A DNA stretch of 64,000 bases from contig JAZKDW010000036.1 in the NCBI GenBank assembly GCA_040387375.1, positions 12,838-76,837 on the forward strand, written 5' to 3'. The notes beneath the pieces are model-generated. The model did not search any database. It was not told the DNA's origin and saw only the letters and a list, made by a program, of their open reading frames with translations. The stretch comes from JAZKDW01 sp040387375 (GTDB taxonomy: Bacteria > Pseudomonadota > Gammaproteobacteria > Burkholderiales > Burkholderiaceae_D). The first letter of the stretch is position 1. The number at the start of each line of letters is the position of its first letter. Below are positions 51,904-60,683 of the stretch, in pieces. The translations under genes were made by a program, and so were the position numbers.

Positions 51904-52860
51904 ATGGTGTCATCCATCCTGCTCGGGAAACTGCTTGCGATTGCAGCCCTGATCATTTTCAGCATCAGCATTCTGGTCACAAAAGCGGCGAGCAACCGGT
52001 TGAACCTGAATCTTGGTTTTCTGGTCTCCGTTGCGGCCAATGTGTTTTTCTGCATTGTGTTATTCGTGCTGGACTCCCTGTTTCGACCTCACGACGTGCA
52101 GTGGAAGTCGCTTGGCTTCGGGTTGTTCGTTCTGGCGGGCGTATTTTCAACTTATTTCGGACGCTGGTTTTTTTTCGAAGCGATTGTCCGCTTCGGCGCC
52201 GCCAAAGCCAGCATTTACCAGGTCAGCAGTCCGGCCTTTGTCGCCATCATTGCGTGGGCCGTTCTTGGTGAACGGCTGGCCGGCGTGGCGCTGGCGGGCA
52301 TGGCGCTGACGCTGGCGGGATTGCTGCTGGTGAGTTATGTGCCCGGCACCTTCTCGCGGCGCACGGTGGCAGTGCCCGTGGCCGCCGAGACTGGATCGAA
52401 GATGGCGCGTCTGGCCGCGATTGGCAATATCAGCCTGCTGCTCGGACTTGCCAGTGCGGCATCGTATGCGGTGAGCACGGTGCTGCGCGGCGTGGCGGTG
52501 CGCGACTGGAACGAACCGATACTCGGCGCCTTGCTGGGCGCTTCCAGCGGGCTGGCCATGCAACTGATGTTCAATACGAATTTGCGCGATCTTTATCGCG
52601 ATATCAAAGTCGCCGACCGGCGGGGAATGATGCTGTTTGCGATTAACGGCGCCCTGACCATTGCGGCGCAGATCTGCGCGATTGCCTCCTTGCGTTACAT
52701 TCCGGTTGCGCTGTCGAACCTGATCACGCTTTGCTCGCCGGTGCTGATTGTGCCGATTAGCTATTTCATACTGAAGAACCGGGAAGGGATAGGCGCGAGG
52801 ACCTGGATTGGCGGTGCGCTGACGATGGCGGGGATTGCGGTGATTGTCTTGAGCAGGTGA
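51904..52860 (+). CDS. EamA/DMT-superfamily transporter
   Basis: 318-residue membrane protein with ten predicted helices in two EamA repeats (e.g. ILVTKAASNRLNLNLGFLVSVAANVFF; AAQICAIASLRYIPVALSNLITLCSPVLIVPISYFILKNREG). AAGG lies 9 nt upstream. It follows the phthalate-type genes by 38 nt and may export or import a pathway compound, but DMT substrates cannot be read from sequence. The operon ends at a large inverted repeat. Confidence 0.88.
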   Translation: MVSSILLGKLLAIAALIIFSISILVTKAASNRLNLNLGFLVSVAANVFFCIVLFVLDSLFRPHDVQWKSLGFGLFVLAGVFSTYFGRWFFFEAIVRFGAAKASIYQVSSPAFVAIIAWAVLGERLAGVALAGMALTLAGLLLVSYVPGTFSRRTVAVPVAAETGSKMARLAAIGNISLLLGLASAASYAVSTVLRGVAVRDWNEPILGALLGASSGLAMQLMFNTNLRDLYRDIKVADRRGMMLFAINGALTIAAQICAIASLRYIPVALSNLITLCSPVLIVPISYFILKNREGIGARTWIGGALTMAGIAVIVLSR

Positions 52861-52888
52861 GGGGAGAGCTTTGGGATGGCCATGCTAG

Positions 52889-52983
52889 CGGGTTATGGAT
52901 TCCCGCCTGCGCGGGAATGACGGTAGTAATTTATACGACATCCGCTTTTGCTACCGTCGTTCCCGCGCAGGCGGGAATCCAGA
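52889..52983. repeat. Extragenic palindrome, copy 4, acting as bidirectional terminator
   Basis: The clean form of the family. A 31-nt left arm (52896-52926, TGGATTCCCGCCTGCGCGGG...) pairs with the right arm (52951-52981, ...CCCGCGCAGGCGGGAATCCA) with one mismatch and a 24-nt loop. It lies 35 nt after the DMT stop and 7 nt from the convergent hydrolase stop, so transcripts from both sides would fold it. Confidence 0.8.
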
Positions 52984-52988
52984 GTGAA

Positions 52989-54167
52989 TCAATCCAGCAA
53001 GCGCCGCTCGTTCATCCACGCGATACACGTATCCACCGCCTTCTTCAGCATCTCGGGCTGGCCGACGAAATAATGGTTGGCTCCCTTCAATACCACCATC
53101 GTCTTGTCCTTGCTGCCCGCCGCATCAAAAATGCGCTGCGTATGCGGCTGCGGCACCGCGTCATCGGCCGTGTGCTCGATCGCCAGCATCGGCACGCTGA
53201 TGCGCGCCGCGCTTTTCTCGCCGTGCGCGTTGGTGTCGTCGATCGACCATTGCGACAGCCACGCGCGCAACGTCGAAAAGCGCCCGATACCGACCGGACC
53301 GCTGTTTACTGTTTCAGGATGCCCCATGAAGCAGGAGCCGATCGGGCGGTCGTTAGGCTCGATCGTGCCGTCCAGGAAACGCGGTTCGGCCATGGTGCGA
53401 TAGGTAACGAAACCACGCTCCATCTCCAGTCCGCCTCTCTTGCGCAGCGTCTCCAGCGTCTCCTTGACCCACGCGGTGCGCCGCCGCACGCGCGCCAGTT
53501 GCGCCGCGCGAAAGCGCTCCATGAATTCAGCCGAGTAGGGCGGTTTGATCGACGGATTGTACAAATCCAGTTCCGGATCGCGATTGTCAGGATCGTTTTC
53601 ATCCAGCACCGAGGGGTCGATCCACTCCGACATCAGCATCGCGCGCGAAATGTGCGCCGCCTGGAAAATGAAGGCATCGGCCGGGATCAGCCTGGCGCCG
53701 ATGATGCCGCACGGGTCGCCCGCGGGCGTGTGGGTAATCGTCGGATTTTCTGCCTGTGACTGGTAAAGCAGCGACAGCGAACCGCCGCCCGACCAGCCGC
53801 CGATGACCACGGTCTCGTAGCCCCAGACTTCCTTCGCATGCCGCACGTACGCACCAAGATCGACGATCACGTTTTCCATGATCAGCGCGCTGTCGTTGCG
53901 CTGGTAGCGGCTGCCCGCGCATAGCACATGCACGCCGCGCTCCGCCATCGCGCGCGGCATCGGCAGCAGTTGCAGCGTGCTTGCCGGATGCATGTAGATC
54001 ATCAGGGTCTTCGACGGCCGGCCCTGGGGAATGTAGCGGATGCCTTCAAGATTCACCATGCCCTGGCTGCCGGCGAAGCCATACACTTCCTTGAAGTTGC
54101 TGGTCTCGGCAAACTTCACATGCACCCATTCCGGGTGTACTTCGTATTTCTGTTCTGAAATTGACAT
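52989..54167 (-). CDS. Alpha/beta hydrolase (dienelactone-hydrolase/esterase type)
   Basis: 392-residue cytosolic hydrolase. Nucleophile elbow GGWSGGGSLSLLY, acidic residue in IEHTADDAVPQP and the C-terminal catalytic His in KGANHYFVGQPE are all visible, and MIYMHPAST near residue 56 fits the oxyanion side. AAGAGA lies 3-8 nt before the ATG at 54167. It is the last gene of the leftward liv operon, 22 nt beyond the VOC gene. It could hydrolyse an ester or a lactone/ring-fission product of the imported compound. Being next to the phthalate genes, a phthalate-ester role is possible but unproven. Confidence 0.87.
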   Translation of the reverse strand: MSISEQKYEVHPEWVHVKFAETSNFKEVYGFAGSQGMVNLEGIRYIPQGRPSKTLMIYMHPASTLQLLPMPRAMAERGVHVLCAGSRYQRNDSALIMENVIVDLGAYVRHAKEVWGYETVVIGGWSGGGSLSLLYQSQAENPTITHTPAGDPCGIIGARLIPADAFIFQAAHISRAMLMSEWIDPSVLDENDPDNRDPELDLYNPSIKPPYSAEFMERFRAAQLARVRRRTAWVKETLETLRKRGGLEMERGFVTYRTMAEPRFLDGTIEPNDRPIGSCFMGHPETVNSGPVGIGRFSTLRAWLSQWSIDDTNAHGEKSAARISVPMLAIEHTADDAVPQPHTQRIFDAAGSKDKTMVVLKGANHYFVGQPEMLKKAVDTCIAWMNERRLLD

Positions 54168-54189
54168 CGGTCTCTTTCGTAAAGTGGGT

Positions 54190-54714
54190 TCAGCGGGCCG
54201 CGGCCCTGTTTGCTTTTTCCTGTGTCCACGCATCGCAAGCCGCGCGCGCGTCGCTGCGGAAGGCGGCCAGCTCCTGCGGGCTGGAGGTCGGCGCGGTCAG
54301 TTCCATGCGCGCGCCGTTCGGATCGAAGAAATAGATCGACGTTACAAAACCGTCATGATCGACCGGCCCGAGGACCTCGACGCCGGCGTCCATCAGCCGT
54401 TGCATGGCCAGCTTGACGTCCTGGACCGACCCCACCCGCAACGCCATGTGGTTGCACCAGCGGGGAGTGTTGGGGGAGGGTTCGGCCGCCACGTTGTCGC
54501 CAAGGTCGAAGAAGGCGATCGAACTGCCGTCGGTCATCTCGAAAAACAGATGAACGTAAGGACAATATTCGCCGGTGCTGGGGATGACGTCGGCGCGGAT
54601 GAAATGGGTAAGCGGCAGGCCCATGATGTCTTCATAGAAGTGCCGGGTTTCTTCCGCGTCGCGGCAGCGGTAAGCCCAGTGATGCAGGCCGTGAATCGGT
54701 ACGAACGTGCTCAT
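54190..54714 (-). CDS. VOC-family protein with complete metal ligands
   Basis: 174-residue glyoxalase/extradiol-dioxygenase fold. The 2-His-1-Glu set is present: GLHHWAYRC (His about 10), WCNHMALRV (His about 90) and GARMELTAP (Glu about 140). Small single-domain members include extradiol dioxygenases and isomerases. AAGGAGAT lies 4 nt before ATG 54714; the frame is open to 54789. It is adjacent to a second VOC gene upstream (22 nt), suggesting a hetero-oligomer or two consecutive steps. Confidence 0.88.
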   Translation of the reverse strand: MSTFVPIHGLHHWAYRCRDAEETRHFYEDIMGLPLTHFIRADVIPSTGEYCPYVHLFFEMTDGSSIAFFDLGDNVAAEPSPNTPRWCNHMALRVGSVQDVKLAMQRLMDAGVEVLGPVDHDGFVTSIYFFDPNGARMELTAPTSSPQELAAFRSDARAACDAWTQEKANRAAAR

Positions 54715-54736
54715 GGTGATCTCCTTGATGAATGTT

Positions 54737-55345
54737 TTAACGCTGCTTGGGCAAATGTGCGGTGACTTGCGCCAGCCAGGCCGGATCATCCGACAGCGTG
54801 CGCAGTTCGCTCATCGCTTCGTTTTCGGTCTGGGTCCAGCGTTCGACGACGCGCACATCGTCGCCATCGTCGACCTGGTATGAATACTCGAGACGGATGC
54901 CGTTGGGATCCATGAAATACACCGAGAAGGTGCCGACGCCGACATCGATCGGTCCGATGATCTCCACGTTTGCCGCCTTGAGCCGGTCGACCAGTTCAAA
55001 GAAGCGCTCCTTGGTGGTTGTGAACGAACAATGCTGCATCGCGGCCAGCGCATTGCGGTCGCCGGTTTCCTTCACGCCTTTGGGCATCTCGAAAAATGCC
55101 ACCAGCGTGTCGCCGCCGGCGTCGAAGAAATAATGGCGCAGGTTCTCGTATGGCGGATTGCCGCGATTGCCCGGCCCGACTCCAACACCGGGCGGCACCT
55201 TCAGCGCGTGCACCAGCGGCATGCCGAGAACGCCAGCGTAAAAATCGATGGTCATCTTCATGTCATCGGTGTTGAGCGCCAGGTGATGAATGCCGCGGCT
55301 GGGCGGTGTTTTGCTGTGCTGCGCGCGTAATGGTTTGTTGTTCAT
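54737..55345 (-). CDS. VOC-family protein, putative extradiol dioxygenase
   Basis: 202 residues. Metal ligands: GIHHLALNTDD (His about 20), MQHCSFTTT (His about 108) and GIRLEYSY (Glu about 160). Insert VGPGNRGNPPYENLRHYFF is larger than in its neighbour. The two proteins share the GP(V/I)D...(Y/F)FxDPNG pattern, so they are paralogues. In this operon with a FAH-type hydrolase, a ring-cleaving role on a catechol or hydroquinone is the best guess. It lies 14 nt after livF. Confidence 0.88.
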   Translation of the reverse strand: MNNKPLRAQHSKTPPSRGIHHLALNTDDMKMTIDFYAGVLGMPLVHALKVPPGVGVGPGNRGNPPYENLRHYFFDAGGDTLVAFFEMPKGVKETGDRNALAAMQHCSFTTTKERFFELVDRLKAANVEIIGPIDVGVGTFSVYFMDPNGIRLEYSYQVDDGDDVRVVERWTQTENEAMSELRTLSDDPAWLAQVTAHLPKQR

Positions 55346-55359
55346 GTGCTGCCTCCGGT

Positions 55360-56085
55360 TCAGTGGTCTGCTTTTGCAAGATCAAAATACAGCTGCCCCA
55401 GGTCGGGACGGGCTGCAAGATTGGCGCTGGTGTCGCTCATCGCGATCCGGCCCTTGATGAAAACGTAGGCGCGGCTGGTAAACGGCAGCGCGATATCGAG
55501 CTTTTGTTCGACCAGTATCATGGTCAGGCCGTTTGCGCGCAGCTCATTCAGCGCGCGCTGGATTTCCTCGACGATTTTCGGCGCCAGCCCGAGGAAGGGT
55601 TCGTCAAGCAGCAGTACCCGTGGCGCCGACATCAGCGCCCGGCCGATCGCCACCATCTGCTGTTCGCCGCCGGACAGGGTGCCGGCCAGTTGCTTGCGCC
55701 GCTCGGCTAGCCGCGGGAACATCCTGTACACGTAGTCGAAACGCTCTTTCACCGTCGCCGCGTTGCGTCCCATGAGGCGCACCGTGCCCAGCGTCAGGTT
55801 ATCCTCCACCGACAGCGAGGGAAACATCCGGCGGCCTTCCGGCACCTGCACCAGGCCGTGTTCGACGATCTTGTGGGTCGGCAGGGCGACCAGGTCCACG
55901 CCATCCATCATGATGCGGCCGCTGCGCGTGGACAGCGTGCCGGACATCGCGCCCAGCAAGGTCGATTTGCCGGCGCCGTTCGGCCCCAGCACCGCGATCG
56001 TTTCACCGCGCGCGACATGCAGCTTGATGTCATGCACCACTGCGCCGTGTCCGTAACCGCCGCTCAGATCTGAAATATCAAGCAT
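55360..56085 (-). CDS. livF: Branched-chain amino acid-type ABC transporter ATPase (LivF)
   Basis: 241-residue ATPase with Walker A GPNGAGKSTLL, signature LSGGEQQMV and Walker B VLLLDEPFLGLAP, plus the LivF-type EDNLTLG and ILVEQ. The start at 56085 overlaps the end of livG by 8 nt. It is part of a HAAT importer; in an aromatic operon such importers often take aromatic acids rather than amino acids. Confidence 0.95.
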   Translation of the reverse strand: MLDISDLSGGYGHGAVVHDIKLHVARGETIAVLGPNGAGKSTLLGAMSGTLSTRSGRIMMDGVDLVALPTHKIVEHGLVQVPEGRRMFPSLSVEDNLTLGTVRLMGRNAATVKERFDYVYRMFPRLAERRKQLAGTLSGGEQQMVAIGRALMSAPRVLLLDEPFLGLAPKIVEEIQRALNELRANGLTMILVEQKLDIALPFTSRAYVFIKGRIAMSDTSANLAARPDLGQLYFDLAKADH

Positions 56086-56863
56086 TAGCCAATCCTCCCA
56101 CGTTGCCCAGATAGGCTGCAATCACTTCAGGATGCGCGCGAATTTCATCCGGGGTGCCTTCGGCAATCTTGCGCCCGAAGTTCAGCACGGTCACCCGATG
56201 GGCCAGCGGCAGCAGGAAGCGCATGTCATGCTCGATGACCAGCACCGCGATGCCTTGCGCCGCAATTTTCTTGATGATGTCGGACACACGTTCGCACTCG
56301 GCTTGCGTCAGGCCGGCCGCCGGTTCGTCGAACATCATCAGTTGCGGTTGCCCGGCCAAACCGCGCGCAATTTCCAGCAGCCGGCCCTGGCCGAAAGAGA
56401 GCGTGGTCACATCGGCCTCGCGCCAGTCGCCCAGGCCGACAAAGCCGATCAGCTCGTCGGCGTGGATTTCGGCTTCGCGCTCGGTGCGCGCCGCTTTCGG
56501 CAGACCTGCGAGCACCTGCCACAACGATGAGCGGAAGCGGTTGTGCATGCCGACCATCACGTTCTCGCGCACTGACATGCCGGCGAACGGCTTGTTGTGC
56601 TGGAAGGTCCGCATGATGCCGCGCGCCGCGATTTCATGCGATGGCAGGCCATTCAGCGGACGGCCGGCAAACGTCAGTGTGCCGCTCGATGCCGGGAAGG
56701 CGCCAGCGATCATGTTGAACGTCGTGCTCTTGCCGGCGCCGTTGGGACCGATCACACCCATGATTTCGCCCGCCCGAATGTCGAGGTCGAGATCCTCGAC
56801 TGCCTGCAGGCCGCCGAAGCGCTTGCCCAGTCCGCGTACGGAAAGTAATGCCTGACCGCTCAT
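56078..56863 (-). CDS. livG: Branched-chain amino acid-type ABC transporter ATPase (LivG)
   Basis: 261-residue ATPase: Walker A GPNGAGKSTTF, signature TLSFGQGRLLEIARGLA, Walker B LMMFDEPAAGL, and the LivG-type MRTFQHNKPF and VIEHDM. The ATG at 56863 overlaps the livM stop by 4 nt. Confidence 0.95.
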   Translation of the reverse strand: MSGQALLSVRGLGKRFGGLQAVEDLDLDIRAGEIMGVIGPNGAGKSTTFNMIAGAFPASSGTLTFAGRPLNGLPSHEIAARGIMRTFQHNKPFAGMSVRENVMVGMHNRFRSSLWQVLAGLPKAARTEREAEIHADELIGFVGLGDWREADVTTLSFGQGRLLEIARGLAGQPQLMMFDEPAAGLTQAECERVSDIIKKIAAQGIAVLVIEHDMRFLLPLAHRVTVLNFGRKIAEGTPDEIRAHPEVIAAYLGNVGGLANA

Positions 56864-57792
56864 GCTGACCTCCGCTTGGCTACTAATTTATCCCACAGGT
56901 TTATCAGGCCCTTGGGCTGGAACATGACCGATACCACCATGAATATGCCGAACACCAGCGCATGGTGGTGGCCAATGAGAGGCGACAGGAAGAAAGGCAT
57001 CAGGTACAGCAGCACCGCGCCGATGACCGCACCGCCCGGCCTGCCGGTGCCGCCGACGATTACCATGAACAGCAGCAGGAACGAGTTTTCCAGACCGAAC
57101 AGCGGCGGATTTACCGTGTTGTCGACGAATGCGTAAACCATGCCTGCAACTCCTGCCAGCGCGCTGGTGGCGGTGTAGGCGATGATCTTGGTGCGCACCA
57201 CGTTGACGCCCATCGCCGCGGCCGCTTCCGGATCGTCGCGCACCGCGCGGCACGCGCGGCCGAAGTACGAGCGGTCCATCCGCCATAACGTGGCGAAGGT
57301 TGCCAGCAACAGCAGCACAATCACGATCGTGTACCACGGGCCTGTGATGCGCATGCCGAACACATCGGGCAGGCGGTAGGCGGCCAGGCCGCCGGCTGCG
57401 CCGGTCACCGCGCCGCCTTCGTTGAGCACGACAATGAACAGCTGCGCCAGCGCGAGCGTTGCCAGCGCCAGGTAGAAGCCTTCCAGCCGGGTGGCCGGAA
57501 TCGCAACGATCAGTGCCAGCGCGACACAGATCACGAGACCTGCGAGCAGCGCCAGCGGCAGCGGCAGGCCGAGTTGGGTGATCAGGATCACGATCGCATA
57601 GGCGCCTATGCCGTAAAACGTGAAATGCGAAAACGCGACCTGGCCGGCGACGCCGAACAGGAAGTTGTAACCCAGCGCAAGCGTGATCCATAACAGGAGC
57701 TTGCGGTAGAGGTCGGTATGGTAAGGGCCGAGCACGAAAGCGATTGCCGACAGCACCACCGCCGCAACCAGGTAGCTGATCAGTGACTTCAT
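56860..57792 (-). CDS. livM: Branched-chain amino acid-type ABC transporter permease (LivM)
   Basis: 310-residue permease with 8-9 hydrophobic segments and the LivM motifs FHFT-like FSHFTFYGIGAYAIV, IPATRLEGFYLALATLALAQ and RAVRDDPEAAAAMGVNVVRTK (the ATPase-contact loop). Overlaps livH by 4 nt and livG by 4 nt, so translation is tightly coupled. Confidence 0.94.
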   Translation of the reverse strand: MKSLISYLVAAVVLSAIAFVLGPYHTDLYRKLLLWITLALGYNFLFGVAGQVAFSHFTFYGIGAYAIVILITQLGLPLPLALLAGLVICVALALIVAIPATRLEGFYLALATLALAQLFIVVLNEGGAVTGAAGGLAAYRLPDVFGMRITGPWYTIVIVLLLLATFATLWRMDRSYFGRACRAVRDDPEAAAAMGVNVVRTKIIAYTATSALAGVAGMVYAFVDNTVNPPLFGLENSFLLLFMVIVGGTGRPGGAVIGAVLLYLMPFFLSPLIGHHHALVFGIFMVVSVMFQPKGLINLWDKLVAKRRSA

Positions 57793-58673
57793 GCGAGCGC
57801 CTCCTTGCTGCGCAGCAGACCGGTCGGACGGACCAGCAGGAACACGATCAGCAGGACCAGCGGCACGCCCATCGCCAGACCTGGCGGCACGGGCGCGTAG
57901 CGCACGGTGAACTGTTCGGCGAAGGCCAGGATCAGCCCGCCCAGCAGGGCGCCTTCAATCCGGCTGACGCCGCCGATCACCAGCGCGGTGAAACCCTGGA
58001 TCGCGAGCGGCAGGCCCATCAGATAATGCGCGGATACGTTCGGCGCCACCAGTATCCCAGCCAGCCCTGCAATCGCCGCGCCGCCGGCAAACGCCATGGC
58101 GCTGACGCGGCTGATGTTGATGCCCATCAGGGCGGCGGCGCGGCGGTCGATCGCAACCGCCTCGAAGGACTTGCCAGCCAGCGTGCGCTCGAAAAAATAC
58201 CAGACGCCGGCGAAGGTCACGATGGTGACCGCGACGATGAAAAAACTTTGGTAGGAGCCGGCGAGCATGCCAAATTCCAGGCGGCCGAAGCCGAAAGCCG
58301 GCGGCACGGGTTGGGGGTCGGGTCCGAATCCGATCGACGTCACTTCGCGCAGCACGACCAGCATGCCGAGCAGCACCAGGATCGGCGCCAGCGGCGGCGC
58401 GCCTTTTTCGACCAATGGCCGCACGGTGAAACGCTCGGTGGCCCAGCCCAGCAGGAACATGAAAGCGAGGATCAGCGCCATTGCGAGCGGATAGGAAATC
58501 TCGGCGCGGGTCAGCACAAGAAAGCCGGCGAATGCGGCAACCATGGCCCATTCACCGACGGCGAAATTGATGATGCCCGTCGGTCTGGTCATCAACAGAT
58601 AGGACAGCGCCACGAGCGCGTAAATGCAGCCGCTGGCGGTGGCGCTGACGATAAGTTCCAGAAAATCATTCAT
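57789..58673 (-). CDS. livH: Branched-chain amino acid-type ABC transporter permease (LivH)
   Basis: 294-residue permease, GCIYALVALSYLLMTRPTGIINFAVGEWAMVAAF at the N-terminus and RRAAALMGINISRVSAMAF in the cytoplasmic loop, as in LivH. It follows the receptor gene after a 124-nt gap that contains two hairpins. Confidence 0.94.
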   Translation of the reverse strand: MNDFLELIVSATASGCIYALVALSYLLMTRPTGIINFAVGEWAMVAAFAGFLVLTRAEISYPLAMALILAFMFLLGWATERFTVRPLVEKGAPPLAPILVLLGMLVVLREVTSIGFGPDPQPVPPAFGFGRLEFGMLAGSYQSFFIVAVTIVTFAGVWYFFERTLAGKSFEAVAIDRRAAALMGINISRVSAMAFAGGAAIAGLAGILVAPNVSAHYLMGLPLAIQGFTALVIGGVSRIEGALLGGLILAFAEQFTVRYAPVPPGLAMGVPLVLLIVFLLVRPTGLLRSKEALA

Positions 58674-58708
58674 TGGGATTCACGTTCATGAAAGAGTAAC
58701 GAAGGCAG

Positions 58709-58739
58709 TGTGCCTGCCTGCCGACGGTCGGCAGGCACA
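58709..58739 (-). terminator. Strong hairpin between receptor and permease genes
   Basis: The arm TGTGCCTGCC (58709-58718) matches GGCAGGCACA (58730-58739); an alternative fold has an 11-bp stem with a TGCC bulge and CGG loop. Such hairpins downstream of receptor genes usually stop most transcripts and protect the 3' end, so the receptor is made in excess over the membrane subunits. Confidence 0.5.
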
Positions 58740-58749
58740 TGCAAATCAA

Positions 58750-58783
58750 AGGCGGGCACAGTGTGCTGGAACGCGGCCCGCCT
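58750..58783 (-). terminator. Second hairpin after the receptor gene
   Basis: AGGCGGGC (58750-58757) pairs with GCCCGCCT (58776-58783), 8 bp with an 18-nt loop, 14 nt after the receptor stop. Confidence 0.45.
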
Positions 58784-58797
58784 GACAGGCCGCCTGC

Positions 58798-59943
58798 TTA
58801 TTTCAAGCCAACGTGCACGACTTTGCCCGGCTTGTCGCCTTCATACACGCGTACCACCACACCGTTGGTGTCGAAGCCGGTGCGGCGTCCGTCTGCAAAG
58901 CCATAGGAAGAACCGATGGCGCCCATCACGCCCTTGTAGTCACGGCTGGCTTGCATCGCCTCGGTTACCTTGGCCTTGTCGGTGCCGCCGGCGCGCTTGA
59001 TCGCGTCAGCGACCATCATGATGCCGTCATAACCATAACCATGCATGTTGGTAGGTTCGGCTTTGGTCTCCTTTTGGTACCCGGCGACGAAGGTCTTGAC
59101 CTGCGGTTTTGCCGGATCCCATGCGTCAACGAAGGCCAGACCATTCAGCAGGCCTTTGGCAACCGTCTGGTAGACCGGCACCGACAGGTTGTAGCTGCCC
59201 AGCACTGGCGTCTTCATGCCCATCTGGCGATAGGCGCGCAGGATCAGCACGTTCTCAGGTGTCAGCACGCCGGTCATGAAGATGGCATCAGGCTTGGCGG
59301 CGCGAATTTTTTGCATTTGCGCCTCGGCGCTGGTGGAACCGCGCGGCACCACTTCTTCGCTGACGATGGCGATGCCGTTCTTTTCAAGTCCGCCTTTGAA
59401 GAAGCGATTGATCAGCTGGCCCAGATCCGAGTTGTCGGTAACCAGTGCCACGCGCTTGTAATTCTTGTTTTTTGCATATGCCAGCAGGGTGTTGATCTGG
59501 GTTGAGCCCAGTACGCCAGTCTGCCAGAAGTTCGGGTTGTTGATCTGCGTGGTCAGCGTGTCGCCGCCGTTGGATGGCGTCATGTGCGGCGTTTTAGTCT
59601 CGAGCGTGACCGATTGCACCTGCTGGGTGGCCGTCGTCAACGACGCGGATAGCAGGAATGCGACGCCGGAATCGATCAGCTTGCGTGCAGCGGTGGCCGA
59701 GACGTCAGGTTTTCCCTGGTCATCTTCGATCAGCAGTTCGATTTTCTTGCCGAGGATGCCGCCTTTTGCATTCAGTTCTTTCACGGCATATACCGCGCCC
59801 TGGGTCACTGGTTCGGCATAGGCCTTGGCTGGTCCGGTGTCATCTGTGATCAGGCCGATCTTGATGGTCTCCTGCGCCAGGACGGTTGGCGCGGCCACGA
59901 CGACTGCGCCGGCCAGGACTGCTTTCAGAAAAGTACGTTTCAT
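58798..59943 (-). CDS. Branched-chain amino acid-type ABC transporter receptor (LivK-like)
   Basis: 381-residue periplasmic receptor. Signal peptide of about 22 residues ends PTVLAQ, then ETIKIGLITDDTGPAKAYAEPVTQGAVYAVKELNAKGGILGKKIELLIEDDQG, typical of type I periplasmic receptors, and DAIFMTGVLTPENVLILRAYRQMG. GGAGA lies 8 nt before ATG 59943; the open frame to 60042 is ignored. The ligand is not predictable, but the operon suggests an aromatic or phenylpropanoid-like acid. Confidence 0.93.
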   Translation of the reverse strand: MKRTFLKAVLAGAVVVAAPTVLAQETIKIGLITDDTGPAKAYAEPVTQGAVYAVKELNAKGGILGKKIELLIEDDQGKPDVSATAARKLIDSGVAFLLSASLTTATQQVQSVTLETKTPHMTPSNGGDTLTTQINNPNFWQTGVLGSTQINTLLAYAKNKNYKRVALVTDNSDLGQLINRFFKGGLEKNGIAIVSEEVVPRGSTSAEAQMQKIRAAKPDAIFMTGVLTPENVLILRAYRQMGMKTPVLGSYNLSVPVYQTVAKGLLNGLAFVDAWDPAKPQVKTFVAGYQKETKAEPTNMHGYGYDGIMMVADAIKRAGGTDKAKVTEAMQASRDYKGVMGAIGSSYGFADGRRTGFDTNGVVVRVYEGDKPGKVVHVGLK

Positions 59944-60075
59944 CTCTTGGTCTCCAGTTTGTTTTACCGCTCTACGGACTACATCTGGCTCTCGCGAGCC
60001 GTATCCAGTTTTTTCCACTCCCATGATCGACCGCCCGCACATGCTGCCAGGGCAGGCGGTCTTGCTTGCAGCCTT

Positions 60076-60630
60076 TTATACTTTGACGCGGGCGATCCAG
60101 GCCTGCAATGCGACCATCTGATCACCCACCAGCTTGCGGGTAGGCGCATCGGTCAGCTTGCCTTCGGCGTCAAAGCGGTTCTGCGCCATGCCCATGAAAA
60201 TTTCAGGCTTCAGCAGCACCAGCGCGTCCAGCGCGCCGAGGATCTTGCGCACGTCGTACTGGTTGCGGGCGCCGCCCAACGGACCGCCGGTTGCCGACAT
60301 CAATGCCACCGGCTTGTTCTTGAACGGCTGGACAGGCGTACGCGAGAGCCAGTCGATTGCATTCTTCAGGACGCCGCTGATCGAATAATTGTATTCCGGG
60401 CTGGCGATGATCAGCGCGTCGGCGCGGGCGATCTCCTCGCACAGGCGGGTGACCGACGCCGGAATGCCCTGGTCCTGCACATCCTGGTTATACAGCGGTA
60501 TGTCCGCGTAGGATGCGATCGTCAGCTTCATCCCCTCGGGCATGAGTTCGCCGGCTGCTTGCAGCGCATAGGTGTTGATGGACTTGGCGCGCAGGCTGCC
60601 GCTGATGCCGAGGATATTAAGTGTTGTCAT
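60076..60630 (-). CDS. NADPH-dependent FMN reductase
   Basis: 184-residue flavodoxin-fold protein. FMN phosphate loop GISGSLRAKSINTYAL (about 8-23) and SPEYNYSISGVLKNAIDWLSR (about 76-96) are hallmarks. It reduces FMN, or quinones, with NAD(P)H; in this operon it may recycle quinone by-products of the aromatic compound or supply FMNH2. AAGGAAA lies 9 nt upstream. It is 53 nt downstream of the FAH gene and 132 nt upstream of livK. Confidence 0.92.
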   Translation of the reverse strand: MTTLNILGISGSLRAKSINTYALQAAGELMPEGMKLTIASYADIPLYNQDVQDQGIPASVTRLCEEIARADALIIASPEYNYSISGVLKNAIDWLSRTPVQPFKNKPVALMSATGGPLGGARNQYDVRKILGALDALVLLKPEIFMGMAQNRFDAEGKLTDAPTRKLVGDQMVALQAWIARVKV

Positions 60631-60683
60631 AGCTGTGATTTCCTTGTGGATGTTGAGGCAATTGCCTGCTCGTAATATAAGGC

